DNA of 64,000 bases from Algoriphagus locisalis (GCF_900116615.1 NZ_FPBF01000004.1:248001-312000); one strand, 5' to 3'. Shown: positions 9,052 through 17,232, counted from the stretch's first letter. Translations and numbers: made by a program. Notes: generated from the letters alone by a model not told the origin.

Positions 9052-10194
9052 TTATTCCTCATCATTTTCAACTTCATCTTTCACTTTTTCCTGAGCTATA
9101 TCGTCCATATCCTCTTCCAATATCCATCCTTTCGAAAGTGCAAACTGAGAGGCTTCAAGGGTGTTTTTCACAAGCATCATCTCTACTCCCAACTCTTTTA
9201 ACTCCTCACTTATTTTCTTCACCGAATCATACTGTGAAGAATGAACATCCCGGATAAAGATCATCATTATTCTTCCCGGAAACTCCCGTACTATCTGTAG
9301 ATAAATAGCCGGATCTTCCTGCCCGCTATCTCCTATGAGTATAAATGGAAGCTGAGAGTAAGTGGAAAGAATGTGCCGAATCTGCTCCAGCTTATGCTCA
9401 GAATGGCTTCCTGCGATCAACTGCGTCCTGGACAAACCAATATCCCGAAGCATCAATGGGCCTTTTGGAATGTGATGGATCTGAAGGAGCTCATGGAGGA
9501 AATCATACAGATTCCATGGACTGCTGGAAACGTAAAAAAATGGATTGCTCTCTATTCCGTCAAGACCTTTTTGAAGCGCCTTATAGAATGCTGAAACGCC
9601 CGGAAAGGGTACTCGGGTATGTGCATTTTTAACAAAAGTGGTCTTTAACATTTCCATCAAGCGCATGGCTCCGGTAGGAATAATCGTGTCATCCACGTCT
9701 GAAATTATACCATAATCTATATTTCCCACAGGCAGAAAAACATCTCCGCAAGCCTTTACTTCTCCTTGGTTTCTGATCACCTGATCTATTAATGTCAGCT
9801 CAATCTGCTGCCACCGGGAAGAGATTTGAATATCCTTTTTAGGATGAATTTTAAACTCAAAATATCCTTCTTCGTCTGTCTTTGCGAAGAATTCCTCGTC
9901 TTGAAACTCGGCTTTGACCTCCACTCGCGGAATTACCACACTCATGAACCTCCTACGCATCTTACCAATATTCAGCCAAACGCTATCATCGGGACTTGAC
10001 ACTCCCACTCGATTGTCGCGGATAACTCTACCGACCAAGAGAATTTCTTTTTCATTACCAAAACCCTCATAGGGAACAATGAGCAGTGATTTCACCAAAC
10101 CCAGCTTGATCCAAATCCACAAAATCACCTGACTTACGGCAAGTTTGAATTCATATAGAATCGTGAGTAGAATATTTCTTTTTGTCAAGCTCAA
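9052..10194 (-). CDS. App1-like phosphatidate phosphatase domain protein (DUF2183)
   Basis: The 380-residue protein has a hydrophobic N-terminal stretch (about 18-40), a beta-type domain, and from about residue 160 the catalytic domain of the App1/DUF2183 family. The haloacid-dehalogenase motif DVDDT (D166, D168, T170) is followed by GAMRLM, the PFPGVSAFYKAL segment, SSSPWNLYDFL and the GDSGQEDPAIY motif. In yeast App1 this domain is a Mg-dependent phosphatidate phosphatase; the bacterial substrate is not known. The acidic C-terminus (DDIAQEKVKDEVENDEE) is likely disordered. The start overlaps the end of the ABC ATPase gene by 4 bases, so the two are translationally coupled and transcribed after the YjbR-like gene. 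Confidence 0.87.
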   Translation of the reverse strand: MSLTKRNILLTILYEFKLAVSQVILWIWIKLGLVKSLLIVPYEGFGNEKEILLVGRVIRDNRVGVSSPDDSVWLNIGKMRRRFMSVVIPRVEVKAEFQDEEFFAKTDEEGYFEFKIHPKKDIQISSRWQQIELTLIDQVIRNQGEVKACGDVFLPVGNIDYGIISDVDDTIIPTGAMRLMEMLKTTFVKNAHTRVPFPGVSAFYKALQKGLDGIESNPFFYVSSSPWNLYDFLHELLQIHHIPKGPLMLRDIGLSRTQLIAGSHSEHKLEQIRHILSTYSQLPFILIGDSGQEDPAIYLQIVREFPGRIMMIFIRDVHSSQYDSVKKISEELKELGVEMMLVKNTLEASQFALSKGWILEEDMDDIAQEKVKDEVENDEE

Positions 10195-11144
10195 AGACTC
10201 ATCACTTTCATATCATCCCAGCTCAAATAAACCCGTTCGCCCACTGCATATTTTCGCTGAGAGTCATCCACTTCCCAAGTAAGTCCACTCTCTTTGAGCT
10301 TTACCTGTAGAGAATTATAATGAACCAAAAAGCGCGAATCAGTGACATGTCCCAACAGTCCTCCTTTGGTTCTTACCTTCACATCAGCTGGTCTGACAAA
10401 GCTGCTTTTTGTTTCTGGGATTTTATTTATTGGGCTAAAAAGCTGCGCAACATACTTGGTCTTAGGTTTTTCACACAGTTGCTGAGATGTGCCTTTTTGA
10501 GCGACTTTCCCTTTTTGCAAAATGATCAGATTATCAGTCAATCGCAGTGCATCATCAAGGTCGTGTGTTACAAAAATTACCGTAGTCCCGAAATCTCTAA
10601 AAATTTCCTTCAATTCCGCGATCAAATGGTGTGTCTGAATGGTATCCAAAGAGGAAAAAGGTTCATCTAGCAACAGAATATCCGGCTCCACAGCCATGGC
10701 TTTACCAATTGCAACTTTTTGCTTTTGTCCACCGGAAAGCTGACGTGGAAACCTGTCCTTAAAAGCAGTCAAACCTAGCAGTTGAAGAAGGTCATCTACC
10801 CGGCTTTTCGCATAGATTTTCTCATAATGCAGCAATTGCCTGGAGATATTTTCCTCCACCGTGGAATTGGGATAGAGATGGAAATTCTGGTGAATTAACC
10901 GGATCTCGTCGTAGCCAGAAACAATCTTCTGATTAGGATTTAAAATTGGCTGGCCTTCCAAGAAAACTTCCCCTTCATCCTGAACTTCCAGCCCTGCCAT
11001 AATTTTTAGCAAAGTACTTTTGCCAGAGCCACTTTCACCCACTATAGCGAGGAATTGACCTTTTTCTAATTCAAGTGAAAAGGGCTGAAGCGCCAGTTGG
11101 GAATCGTAAGATTTTGAAATGTTGGAAATAGAAAAATAACTCAT
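10191..11144 (-). CDS. ABC transporter ATP-binding protein (no permease nearby)
   Basis: A complete ABC ATPase of 317 residues: Walker A GESGSGKST (36-44), Q-loop HQNFHLYP, signature LSGGQ (136-140), Walker B ILLLDEP (about 156-162), D-loop SSLD and switch His in FVTHDLDDA. The order and spacing resemble the import ATPases of the MalK/PotA group. Residues 240-317 form a small extra C-terminal domain (FVRPADVKV at its start, then a beta-rich part) like the TOBE/regulatory domain of such ATPases. No permease or binding protein is encoded beside it. Instead it sits between a YjbR-like gene (overlap 4 bases) and an App1-like phosphatase (overlap 4 bases). The transported substrate cannot be inferred. 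Confidence 0.9.
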   Translation of the reverse strand: MSYFSISNISKSYDSQLALQPFSLELEKGQFLAIVGESGSGKSTLLKIMAGLEVQDEGEVFLEGQPILNPNQKIVSGYDEIRLIHQNFHLYPNSTVEENISRQLLHYEKIYAKSRVDDLLQLLGLTAFKDRFPRQLSGGQKQKVAIGKAMAVEPDILLLDEPFSSLDTIQTHHLIAELKEIFRDFGTTVIFVTHDLDDALRLTDNLIILQKGKVAQKGTSQQLCEKPKTKYVAQLFSPINKIPETKSSFVRPADVKVRTKGGLLGHVTDSRFLVHYNSLQVKLKESGLTWEVDDSQRKYAVGERVYLSWDDMKVMSL

Positions 11145-11491
11145 GGACGGATTTCAGCTTGTAGTTTTTTGGTCAAGCTGCCAAAGATAAGCTCGTAAGA
11201 ATGATCCGCCAATTCCAAAATCAGGCGATCTGGCACATTTCCTATCGTGCTCACCGAATTCCACTGTTGCTTGTTCATATGATATCCCGGGGTAATTCCC
11301 TCAAATTGCTCGCGCAACTCAACCGCACGCTCAAGGTCACACTTCAGGTTGATGTATTGAAATTCTGAAATAGAGCAGATCGAAAAGATCTTATTCCCAA
11401 CACGAAAGCATAGTGCATCCTTATCAAATGGCGTGTCTTCTGTCACTCCGGGCTTAGCGAGACAATAATCCCGAAAATATTCTAAGGTCAT
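11141..11491 (-). CDS. MmcQ/YjbR-family protein
   Basis: A 116-residue cytoplasmic protein with the MmcQ/YjbR fold signature: an N-terminal helix ending in KPGVTEDTPFDKDALCFRVGNKIF, a beta-hairpin (FQYINLKCD), the helix ERAVELREQF, and the closing GYHMNKQQWNSV segment with the conserved HMNK/W motif. The fold is double-wing DNA-binding-like but direct DNA binding is shown for few members, so function is open. It is the first gene of the overlapping operon that continues with the ABC ATPase and the App1-like phosphatase. The ATG at 11491 begins the standard MTLEYFRDYC N-terminus. Confidence 0.88.
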   Translation of the reverse strand: MTLEYFRDYCLAKPGVTEDTPFDKDALCFRVGNKIFSICSISEFQYINLKCDLERAVELREQFEGITPGYHMNKQQWNSVSTIGNVPDRLILELADHSYELIFGSLTKKLQAEIRP

Positions 11492-11553
11492 GGCAATTCT
11501 TATTTAAGCAAGGAAATTAAGGAAAAGACCTTGGAGAAAAAATGTTGTTGGTT

Positions 11554-11584
11554 TTTGCCAAGCCCCACAATTCACCTATTTTCC
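11554..11584 (+). promoter_or_regulatory. Candidate promoter for the cyclophilin-type lipoprotein gene
   Basis: TTTG at 11554-11557 as -33 and TATTTTCC at 11577-11584 as -7 (six of eight positions of TAnnTTTG) are 19 bases apart, the usual Bacteroidota spacing. This leaves a leader of about 30 bases before the ATG at 11620. Confidence 0.3.
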
Positions 11585-11619
11585 AACTTGAAACACCCTC
11601 ACGCCTTTTCTAGCTCTTT

Positions 11620-12474
11620 ATGAAAATAAATTTTCGCGCTTTTGCCTTGCTGCTAATACTTGCAAGTTGCCAATCATTAAACAAATCTAAAGTCACTAAA
11701 AGTGACCTTAAAAAAGACATAGCGCTAGTTACGACCGAAGGCACAATTGTGCTTCGCTTATACGATGACACTCCTTTAAGTCGCACTAATTTCCTCAGCT
11801 TGGTCAAAGAAGGGATGTACGACAGTATTCTCTTTCATCGAGTTATAGAAAAATTTATGATCCAGGCTGGAGAGAGGATTCATGAGGAAGCATTCCAGAA
11901 AAAGAAGAATGAACTGCAAATCCCTGAGACTATTCCCGCAGAAATTACTACTACCCACTTTCATAAAAGAGGGGCACTTGGAGCTGCCCGTGAAGGTGAT
12001 GATGTGAATCCTGAGCAAAAAGGCAGCTTCATTCAATTCTACATAGTACAAGGCAGAACTTACACCGACAGCACACTAGACATAGCAGAAAATCGAATCA
12101 ATAAAGGGCTTGCATATAATCAGGTCATCAATGATCCAGCAAACAGTGAAACCTTCACTAAGTATCAGGAATTGCTTAGAAATAGAGATTCCAGCCGTGG
12201 AGAGGAAGCTAAACAGTTAAAAGCTAAGCTTGATTCCTTGGCTGAAATCGAGCAAAAAAGAATGACTTCCTATCAGTATCCAGAGGCACACAGGGAAGTC
12301 TATAAAACGATAGGAGGAGCAGCTCATTTGGATCAGAACTACACAGTTTTTGGAGAAGTAGTATCTGGAATGGATGTCGTGGACAAGATCGCCGCGTCTG
12401 AAACAACTAATAGAGATAGACCTACCAGCGATATCTTGATTCTATCTACAAACTTGATCAAACGACAGAAGTAG
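11620..12474 (+). CDS. Cyclophilin-type peptidyl-prolyl isomerase, lipoprotein
   Basis: A 284-residue lipoprotein (signal peptide with lipobox LASC at about residue 17) that carries a cyclophilin domain for cis-trans isomerisation of prolyl bonds in envelope proteins. Cyclophilin hallmarks are TTEGTIVLRLYDDTPLSRTNF, YDSILFHRVIEKFMIQAG and, near the end, FGEVVSGMDVVDKI. Between the two halves, residues about 130-205 are an insertion rich in charged helix (EAKQLKAKLDSLAEIEQKR) that replaces the compact E. coli PpiA segment; this insertion is common in Bacteroidota versions. It is monocistronic: a decayed dodecin gene follows 20 bases later, and a terminator follows that. Confidence 0.93.
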   Translation: MKINFRAFALLLILASCQSLNKSKVTKSDLKKDIALVTTEGTIVLRLYDDTPLSRTNFLSLVKEGMYDSILFHRVIEKFMIQAGERIHEEAFQKKKNELQIPETIPAEITTTHFHKRGALGAAREGDDVNPEQKGSFIQFYIVQGRTYTDSTLDIAENRINKGLAYNQVINDPANSETFTKYQELLRNRDSSRGEEAKQLKAKLDSLAEIEQKRMTSYQYPEAHREVYKTIGGAAHLDQNYTVFGEVVSGMDVVDKIAASETTNRDRPTSDILILSTNLIKRQK

Positions 12475-12493
12475 CTATGCTTTCTCCTTCAAA

Positions 12494-12712
12494 ACAGCTA
12501 TCCGAGTTAATATTTTCGAGGTAATCGCCTACTCATAAAAGAGCAGAGAAGATGCGAACCAGAATACAGTGGATGAAGTTTCTAAAACAGTCCACAACAT
12601 CGATTCAGTCTATGTAAAAAATTTCAAGTCCCTCGTAAAAGAAGATAAAGTCACTACCTTCGGCAGCGTATGTAAAGTTTCATTTCGAAAAGACCAATCC
12701 AAAAACGTCTAA
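12494..12712 (+). pseudogene. Decayed dodecin gene
   Basis: In one frame the sequence reads as a whole dodecin, a small flavin-storage protein that forms a hollow dodecamer. Recognisable parts are AIRVNIFEVIAYS, then a TAA stop at 12536-12538, then KSREDANQNTVDEVSKT, VHNIDSVYVKNFKSLVKEDK and KVSFR before the normal TAA at 12710-12712. Family members have the pattern (M)xxVKVIEV...S.KSWEDA...AV.EASKTVKNI.SVYVK.F.A.V.DNKI. Here the ATG is replaced by ACA at 12494, Trp of SWEDA by Arg, and one codon before KS is a stop. The frame itself is unbroken and no shift is needed, so decay looks recent. The terminator at 12719 is intact. Alternative readings such as stop readthrough are unlikely because the start is also lost. 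Confidence 0.75.
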
Positions 12713-12718
12713 CATTTT

Positions 12719-12755
12719 AAGAGCGACAGTGCGCAGCTGACCGCTCTTTTTTTTT
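12719..12755 (+). terminator. Rho-independent terminator after the dodecin pseudogene
   Basis: AAGAGCG (12719-12725) pairs with CGCTCTT (12742-12748) over a GC-rich loop and runs into a nine-T tract. It now serves the cyclophilin gene, since the dodecin frame is broken. Confidence 0.88.
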
Positions 12756-12835
12756 GGATTTAAAATTGGTTAGCTCCTGGAAGCAAGTTATGATTGGAAA
12801 ATTTATCCAGATAAAAAAACTAACCTACGGAGAAA

Positions 12836-13165
12836 TCATTTATCAAGAGACTTACTAAAATCTTGACTTACTTCCTTAGCGTAATCTTCAAAATAATCCC
12901 ATTTGTTATCTGGATTTTCAGCCTTGTACTTCAAGAAGAATTTTTTCTCTTTAGCGCTCATCAGGAGCATCCTTCTATCTTCCTCGGATTTGTCTTTCAG
13001 ATGTGACGAAGCTTCCTGAGACCTCTTATCCCAGACAGAAGCTTCCAATTCATCAACAATATTTTTCAACTCATCAATCACCACATTTGATCCAGTCATG
13101 TTCAGCACTTTGACCCTATTCTTATCTAAGGACTGAATGAAGGTTCTTATGGTTTCTAAATTCAT
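12836..13165 (-). CDS. Small protein of unknown function, partner of the zeta-like kinase
   Basis: A 109-residue, highly charged, mostly helical protein with no signal peptide. No family is recognised. Two parts can be told apart: an N-terminal half (MNLETIRTFIQSLDKNRVKV, then NVVIDELKNIVDELEASV) and a C-terminal half rich in Lys, Asp and aromatic residues (KEKKFFLKYKAENPDNKWDYFEDYAKEVSQDF). The ATG at 13165 was chosen; a longer reading from 13216 runs deeper into the upstream gene. Even with the short start it overlaps the end of the zeta-like gene by 44 bases, so the two must be co-transcribed. An antitoxin or accessory role for the kinase is inference from this overlap. Confidence 0.65.
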   Translation of the reverse strand: MNLETIRTFIQSLDKNRVKVLNMTGSNVVIDELKNIVDELEASVWDKRSQEASSHLKDKSEEDRRMLLMSAKEKKFFLKYKAENPDNKWDYFEDYAKEVSQDFSKSLDK

Positions 13166-13808
13166 GGTTGTTTGCGATTCTTTCAAGCTCATCTCTGTCG
13201 ATTTTAATGGGAACAAACTCTACCTGCTTTCCTTCAAAGTTGGTGTGTTCAAAATTCCGGAAGCTGACTCTACTCTGAAATTTATCAGCCAACAATTTTT
13301 GTCTTCTATTTAACGTAGCCGCAACTTTTTCATAATGCGAAATTGGAACATATCGTTTCATGTCATCACCTCTTTCCAAGTTCCGTTCAAAAGCCACACT
13401 AGGCTCTACACTATAGACGAAAACCTCAACTTTATACCCTAAGGTTAATGCTTTTTCTATGTAATCTATAAATTTATCATCGTCATTTAAAGTTCCATCA
13501 TAGACTAATTCATCTTTCATCATTTGAGCCAGATGAGTGGACTTTCCCGAACCAGGTAAACCTGCGGCAAATATTAATTTCTTGGATAACTTATTCCTAA
13601 TTAACGCTTCAAAATAAATATCCTCTGTCAACAATTTGCAGATTTCCTGATATTCTGACACATTACTTCTGTCATACCCACTAGGAATAAATAAGTCCCT
13701 AACTGCATCCGGGTCCACTCTTTTCGGAAAATCCGCTAAATATTCATTGATTAATATCGAGCGGTTCTCATGATAGTAAGCAAATTGTTCTGGCGTTATA
13801 GTTGACAT
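13122..13808 (-). CDS. Zeta-toxin-like P-loop kinase
   Basis: A 228-residue protein with a helical N-terminal part (about 1-75) followed by a P-loop kinase domain. Walker A is AGLPGSGKST (about 88-97), then AQMMKDELVYDGTL with the zeta-like second strand, a Lys/Tyr-rich strand (KVEVFVYSVEPSVAFERNLERG) and an Arg-rich lid (HYEKVAATLNRRQKLL). This matches the zeta toxin/UDP-GlcNAc-kinase-like superfamily. Whether it acts on UDP-N-acetylglucosamine, on another small molecule or on nucleic acid is not shown. The ATG at 13808 is preferred to one 30 bases upstream because it starts the helical domain directly. It overlaps the small downstream gene by 44 bases. Confidence 0.78.
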   Translation of the reverse strand: MSTITPEQFAYYHENRSILINEYLADFPKRVDPDAVRDLFIPSGYDRSNVSEYQEICKLLTEDIYFEALIRNKLSKKLIFAAGLPGSGKSTHLAQMMKDELVYDGTLNDDDKFIDYIEKALTLGYKVEVFVYSVEPSVAFERNLERGDDMKRYVPISHYEKVAATLNRRQKLLADKFQSRVSFRNFEHTNFEGKQVEFVPIKIDRDELERIANNHEFRNHKNLHSVLR

Positions 13809-13919
13809 ATCAAAAATCGAACAAATTAAATTAGCCAATTACAAGAACTTAGTCAACAAGACACCTGCAACTTATCATTAAATTAGCCACCCATCCTTTA
13901 ATGTGTGCTTAAAATCACA

Positions 13920-13948
13920 TTTGACATAGTTTAAAATCCCCATCTTTG
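13920..13948 (+). promoter_or_regulatory. Candidate promoter abutting the fatty acid hydroxylase gene
   Basis: TTTG at 13920-13923 and CATCTTTG at 13941-13948 (seven of eight positions of TAnnTTTG) are 17 bases apart. The -7 box ends only 4 bases before the ATG at 13953, so the transcript would have almost no leader. Confidence 0.4.
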
Positions 13949-13952
13949 ATAC

Positions 13953-14840
13953 ATGGAAAAATACATCAAAGCGATTTTTGACGGCTATTATGGCTATTGG
14001 AATTACTTTATTGGAGAGATCCTGAATCCCAGTTGGCATAACTACTTCTACTGGCTAGTGGGTGCATCTTTGGTTATATATGGCTTGGAAATTCTTTTTC
14101 CATGGAGAAAAAATCAGCCGTTGATCCGTGAGCATTTCTGGTTGGATATCTTTTATCTTTTTTGGAATTACTTCCTCTTTGCCCTAGTCGCGTACAATGC
14201 CTTATCGATGGTTGCGGTAGAGGCTTTCAATGACTTTCTAGGCTTATTCGGCATCACCAATACCGTAGCAATCAAAGTGGATCAGCTGCCGGGGTGGCTG
14301 CAATTGGTGCTAATTTTCATCCTTCGCGATTTCATGCAGTGGGCGATTCACCGCATGTATCATCACGTCGGCTGGATGTGGGAGTTTCACAAAGTCCACC
14401 ACAGCACGCGGGAAATGGGCTTTGCGGCTTTGCTTCGCTACCACTGGATGGAAAACATCCTTTATCGAACGCTGGAATACATTCCACTGGCCATGATAGG
14501 CTTTGGCATCACAGATTTCTTTATCGTCCACATCTTCACATTAGTGCTCGGTCAGCTTGGACATGCGAATCTGAACATTCCTCTTGGACCATTCCGATAT
14601 ATAATCAACGGACCGCAGATGCACCTTTGGCACCATGCGAAAGATCTCCCAGAAAGCCATCCAAATGGTTTCAATTATGGGATTTCGCTGAGCTTGTGGG
14701 ATTTTCTTTTCCGCACAAATTATTGGCCTTCAGATGATGAAAACCTACCGGTAGGACTTCCTGATGAAGAGAAATTTCCAGAGGATTTTATAGGTCAAAC
14801 TGTTGAGCCTTTCAAGCGGATTTTCAGAAAAAAGACATAA
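13953..14840 (+). CDS. Sterol desaturase/fatty acid hydroxylase family protein
   Basis: A 295-residue integral membrane di-iron oxygenase with four or five hydrophobic segments and the full set of histidine boxes: HRMYHH (H133-H138), HKVHH (146-150) and a late HLWHH box, plus RYHWMEN. These histidines bind two irons used to hydroxylate or desaturate a lipid alkyl chain. Members of this family in Bacteroidota include carotenoid- and sphingolipid- or ornithine-lipid-modifying enzymes; the substrate here is not evident. The gene is single. The hairpin at 14846-14867 beyond its stop has T residues only on the other strand. Confidence 0.92.
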   Translation: MEKYIKAIFDGYYGYWNYFIGEILNPSWHNYFYWLVGASLVIYGLEILFPWRKNQPLIREHFWLDIFYLFWNYFLFALVAYNALSMVAVEAFNDFLGLFGITNTVAIKVDQLPGWLQLVLIFILRDFMQWAIHRMYHHVGWMWEFHKVHHSTREMGFAALLRYHWMENILYRTLEYIPLAMIGFGITDFFIVHIFTLVLGQLGHANLNIPLGPFRYIINGPQMHLWHHAKDLPESHPNGFNYGISLSLWDFLFRTNYWPSDDENLPVGLPDEEKFPEDFIGQTVEPFKRIFRKKT

Positions 14841-14870
14841 AAAAACCAGTGAGATCACTCCCACTGGCTA
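14836..14870 (-). terminator. Rho-independent terminator for the lipoprotein gene at 14890-15651
   Basis: On the minus strand CCAGTG (14867-14862) pairs with CACTGG (14851-14846) over a 10-nt loop and is followed by TTTTTTT. The plus-strand side lacks a T-tract, so it works mainly for the minus-strand gene. Confidence 0.78.
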
Positions 14871-14889
14871 AAAACATCAAAATATCAAA

Positions 14890-15651
14890 TCAATTAACTT
14901 CTACAAGTTTGGTGTGAACCGTCTCGTTGATAAAATAGACTTTTTTCCCGCCAAAGGTTTTTTCTTCAGTGTTATAGCTCGCTACCTGCACCAACCCAGT
15001 GGATGTGGCTCTCATGCCGCTTAGATCTGACGCAGAGAAGGTTACTGAAGTGGTTTTTGATTCTTTAGTGACAGTCGTACTGCCATCAGAAACCACCCAA
15101 AGGATGTTGTCTGTATTGGAAGTCACGGACTCGATGGTCAAGGTCAAATCTGAACCTTTGGAAAAACTATCTCCTACAGACGCGGTAAATTTTACCTGGG
15201 AAGGCATTCTCTTGGTAGTGGTATGTGAAAAAGCATCAAAGCCACTTCCTCCACTCACCTGCCAAGAATTGGACTGCCCGGCAGCAAGAGAATAGGACAA
15301 CTCCATTGGATTGTTGATGTAGGCATTTCCTCTTGGAATTTGCAGCGCTTTTGAATTAAGCATCACATCTCCCACATTTACCAGAGCACTTCCAACTCCC
15401 CCGTTAAAAAAAGAGCCTGAAGCCACATCTATCGCAATCCCACCCACACCCGGAACACTCGGCACATTGCTGGGCAGGTCTGAGTAAGACATGATCGCCG
15501 CAAGAACAGCATTTGCATCATCAGGGGCAGTAGGAGTCGGATTGGTTTGCGTTGTGGTCTGAGGATTGATATCATCATCTGAGCTACATGCTGAAAAAGT
15601 AAGCACGGCTCCTAAAAGTAAAGTCCAAAGTGTAGCGTTATAAGTTTTCAT
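14890..15651 (-). CDS. Lipoprotein of unknown function
   Basis: A 253-residue lipoprotein (signal peptide of about 21 residues, lipobox FSAC) followed by an acidic and Thr/Pro-rich linker (SSDDDINPQTTTQTNPTPTAPDD) typical of surface-tethered Bacteroidota lipoproteins. The rest is Ser/Thr/Gly-rich beta sequence (GNAYINNPMELSYSL, SGGSGFDAF, FTASVGDSFSKGSDLTLTIESV) that suggests an immunoglobulin-like or jelly-roll fold. No family is recognised. It has its own terminator and lies between two plus-strand genes, so it is monocistronic. Confidence 0.78.
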   Translation of the reverse strand: MKTYNATLWTLLLGAVLTFSACSSDDDINPQTTTQTNPTPTAPDDANAVLAAIMSYSDLPSNVPSVPGVGGIAIDVASGSFFNGGVGSALVNVGDVMLNSKALQIPRGNAYINNPMELSYSLAAGQSNSWQVSGGSGFDAFSHTTTKRMPSQVKFTASVGDSFSKGSDLTLTIESVTSNTDNILWVVSDGSTTVTKESKTTSVTFSASDLSGMRATSTGLVQVASYNTEEKTFGGKKVYFINETVHTKLVEVN

Positions 15652-15829
15652 AGTTTATAGATTTAAAATACATCTCAAATTTAAAACCACGCTTTCCTAC
15701 ACACCATACGGCAAATAGCGTATATTCTAGCAGCGCTCAGAAATCGGTATTGCTGCCCTTGTTTGCATTCAGAAAGAAGATTTTGATACCTTCGCCAATT
15801 CTAGCTCAAAAGAATATCAACGTCTATTT

Positions 15830-16444
15830 ATGGATCACTACCTGGGTTTTACCTTATCTGTATTTACTGGTTTTTTCGCAATCATGAACCCGATTGCAAA
15901 CGTGCCGATTTTCGCCTCGCTGACGGATGATTTGGATAAAGCCACCAAGCGAAGCGTCAGCAAAAGAGCAACGTTAACTGCTTTCGTGATTGTAGTAGTC
16001 TTTGTGGTGCTGGGGAAATTTATTTTCGAAATCTTCGGGATCACCATTCCTGCCTTCAAAATCACAGGCGGTATCCTGATTTTCTTTGTGGGTTTTGAAA
16101 TGCTGCAGTCTAAAAAGTCCAGTGTAAAACACATCAAAGATCCGGTCACTGAAGAAAATATTGCGATTTCTCCATTAGCTATTCCTATCCTAGCAGGCCC
16201 AGGAACCATAGTAACTGCCATGAACTTTGCGTCACAAGGTAATTACGTTAATATTCTAATTGTAATTGGGGTATTTGCTGTGTTGTGCCTAATGACACAT
16301 ATTGCTTTTGAATTGGGGGATCAGATCGTAAAACGGTTGGGAAAAAACCTGATCGTGGTGATCGGCAAAATCATGGGTTTGATCATCGCCATTATCGGAA
16401 CGAACATGATTATCTCAGGAATTAAGGCTGCTTTTTTTGAGTAA
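15830..16444 (+). CDS. MarC-family membrane protein
   Basis: A 204-residue protein with six hydrophobic segments and the family motif FAIMNPIANVPIFASLT near the N-terminus, then KITGGILIFFVGFEML and PLAIPILAGPGTIVTAMNF. The MarC family was once tied to multiple antibiotic resistance, but later work did not support a role in resistance, and its function remains unknown. The ATG at 15830 gives a normal-length product. Its 3' end is 12 bases from the convergent methyltransferase gene. Confidence 0.92.
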   Translation: MDHYLGFTLSVFTGFFAIMNPIANVPIFASLTDDLDKATKRSVSKRATLTAFVIVVVFVVLGKFIFEIFGITIPAFKITGGILIFFVGFEMLQSKKSSVKHIKDPVTEENIAISPLAIPILAGPGTIVTAMNFASQGNYVNILIVIGVFAVLCLMTHIAFELGDQIVKRLGKNLIVVIGKIMGLIIAIIGTNMIISGIKAAFFE

Positions 16445-16455
16445 AAGCTAAAGTC

Positions 16456-17232
16456 CTACTTTTTCCCCAACACATAAAACAAATCTAACCCTACTGCTGG
16501 ATCTTCCACTATCAGATAATCTTCATGGGAAATGTCCACCACGCTTTTTCCCTGCTGTTGGTGCAATTTGTTTCTGTTTCTACGATTTAGAATCTCATAA
16601 GGCATTCTCAGAATGGATGCTGGGAGCTTATGCTGCAGATCAAAAATATCAAAGCGCATGATTTTCTGCACTGACTTGCGATTGGCTTCATGATAATTCC
16701 AAACTTTTTCATTCCCTCCTACTCCTTTGGCCTCCACAGAATCAAAAATAGATGAGCACAAATCAATCAATTGCTGTGGGGTGTATTCCCGCTCATGCCA
16801 AGGATTGCGAGAAAGGGTATGGTTGATATTTGGGGTAGAAATCACCGCTTTGCCTCCAGGCTTCAACACGCGATAGATTTCTTCCAGAAACAATCGGTCA
16901 TTGGGAATATGCTCAATCACCTGAAAACTCACCACCGTATCGAAGGAATTATCGGCGATTCCTGCAAAAGGAGGAATCACCGCTTGTTGAAACTCAATTT
17001 TCGGGAATTTAACTTTCAGCTCGTCGATCACTTCCTGAATTTTATCCAAACCCAGGTAGCTCTCTGCATAGGGCAAAAGGGTTTCCACTCCACGGCCTTC
17101 TCCACAGCCTACTTCCAGCAATTTGCCAGAAATCCACGGCTGAGCAGCAATGTATGCTTTCAGTAAGCGTTGATGAATAGGATTGTCACTGACCAACTTG
17201 TCAGAGGCGATTTCCGTTGTATAGGTAGCCAT
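16456..17232 (-). CDS. Class I SAM-dependent methyltransferase
   Basis: A 258-residue cytoplasmic methyltransferase of the UbiE/Methyltransf_11 type. Motif I LLEVGCGEGRG binds AdoMet, GLDKIQ is the acidic loop after beta 2, NSFDTVVSFQVIEHI is motif IV/post-I, and LKPGGKAVISTPN is motif V. The C-terminal part (about 165-258) is less typical and contains a basic segment (ILNRRNRNKLHQQQ). The substrate is not evident; similar proteins modify small molecules or glycans in surface-polysaccharide clusters, but no such cluster is next to it. It is divergent from the GWxTD gene with only about 60 bases between start codons. Confidence 0.88.
   Translation of the reverse strand: MATYTTEIASDKLVSDNPIHQRLLKAYIAAQPWISGKLLEVGCGEGRGVETLLPYAESYLGLDKIQEVIDELKVKFPKIEFQQAVIPPFAGIADNSFDTVVSFQVIEHIPNDRLFLEEIYRVLKPGGKAVISTPNINHTLSRNPWHEREYTPQQLIDLCSSIFDSVEAKGVGGNEKVWNYHEANRKSVQKIMRFDIFDLQHKLPASILRMPYEILNRRNRNKLHQQQGKSVVDISHEDYLIVEDPAVGLDLFYVLGKK

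Noticed and set aside
13166..13216. Longer start for the small gene downstream of the zeta-like kinase
   Set aside because: It would increase the overlap with the kinase to 95 bases and adds residues without pattern; the ATG at 13165 is simpler.
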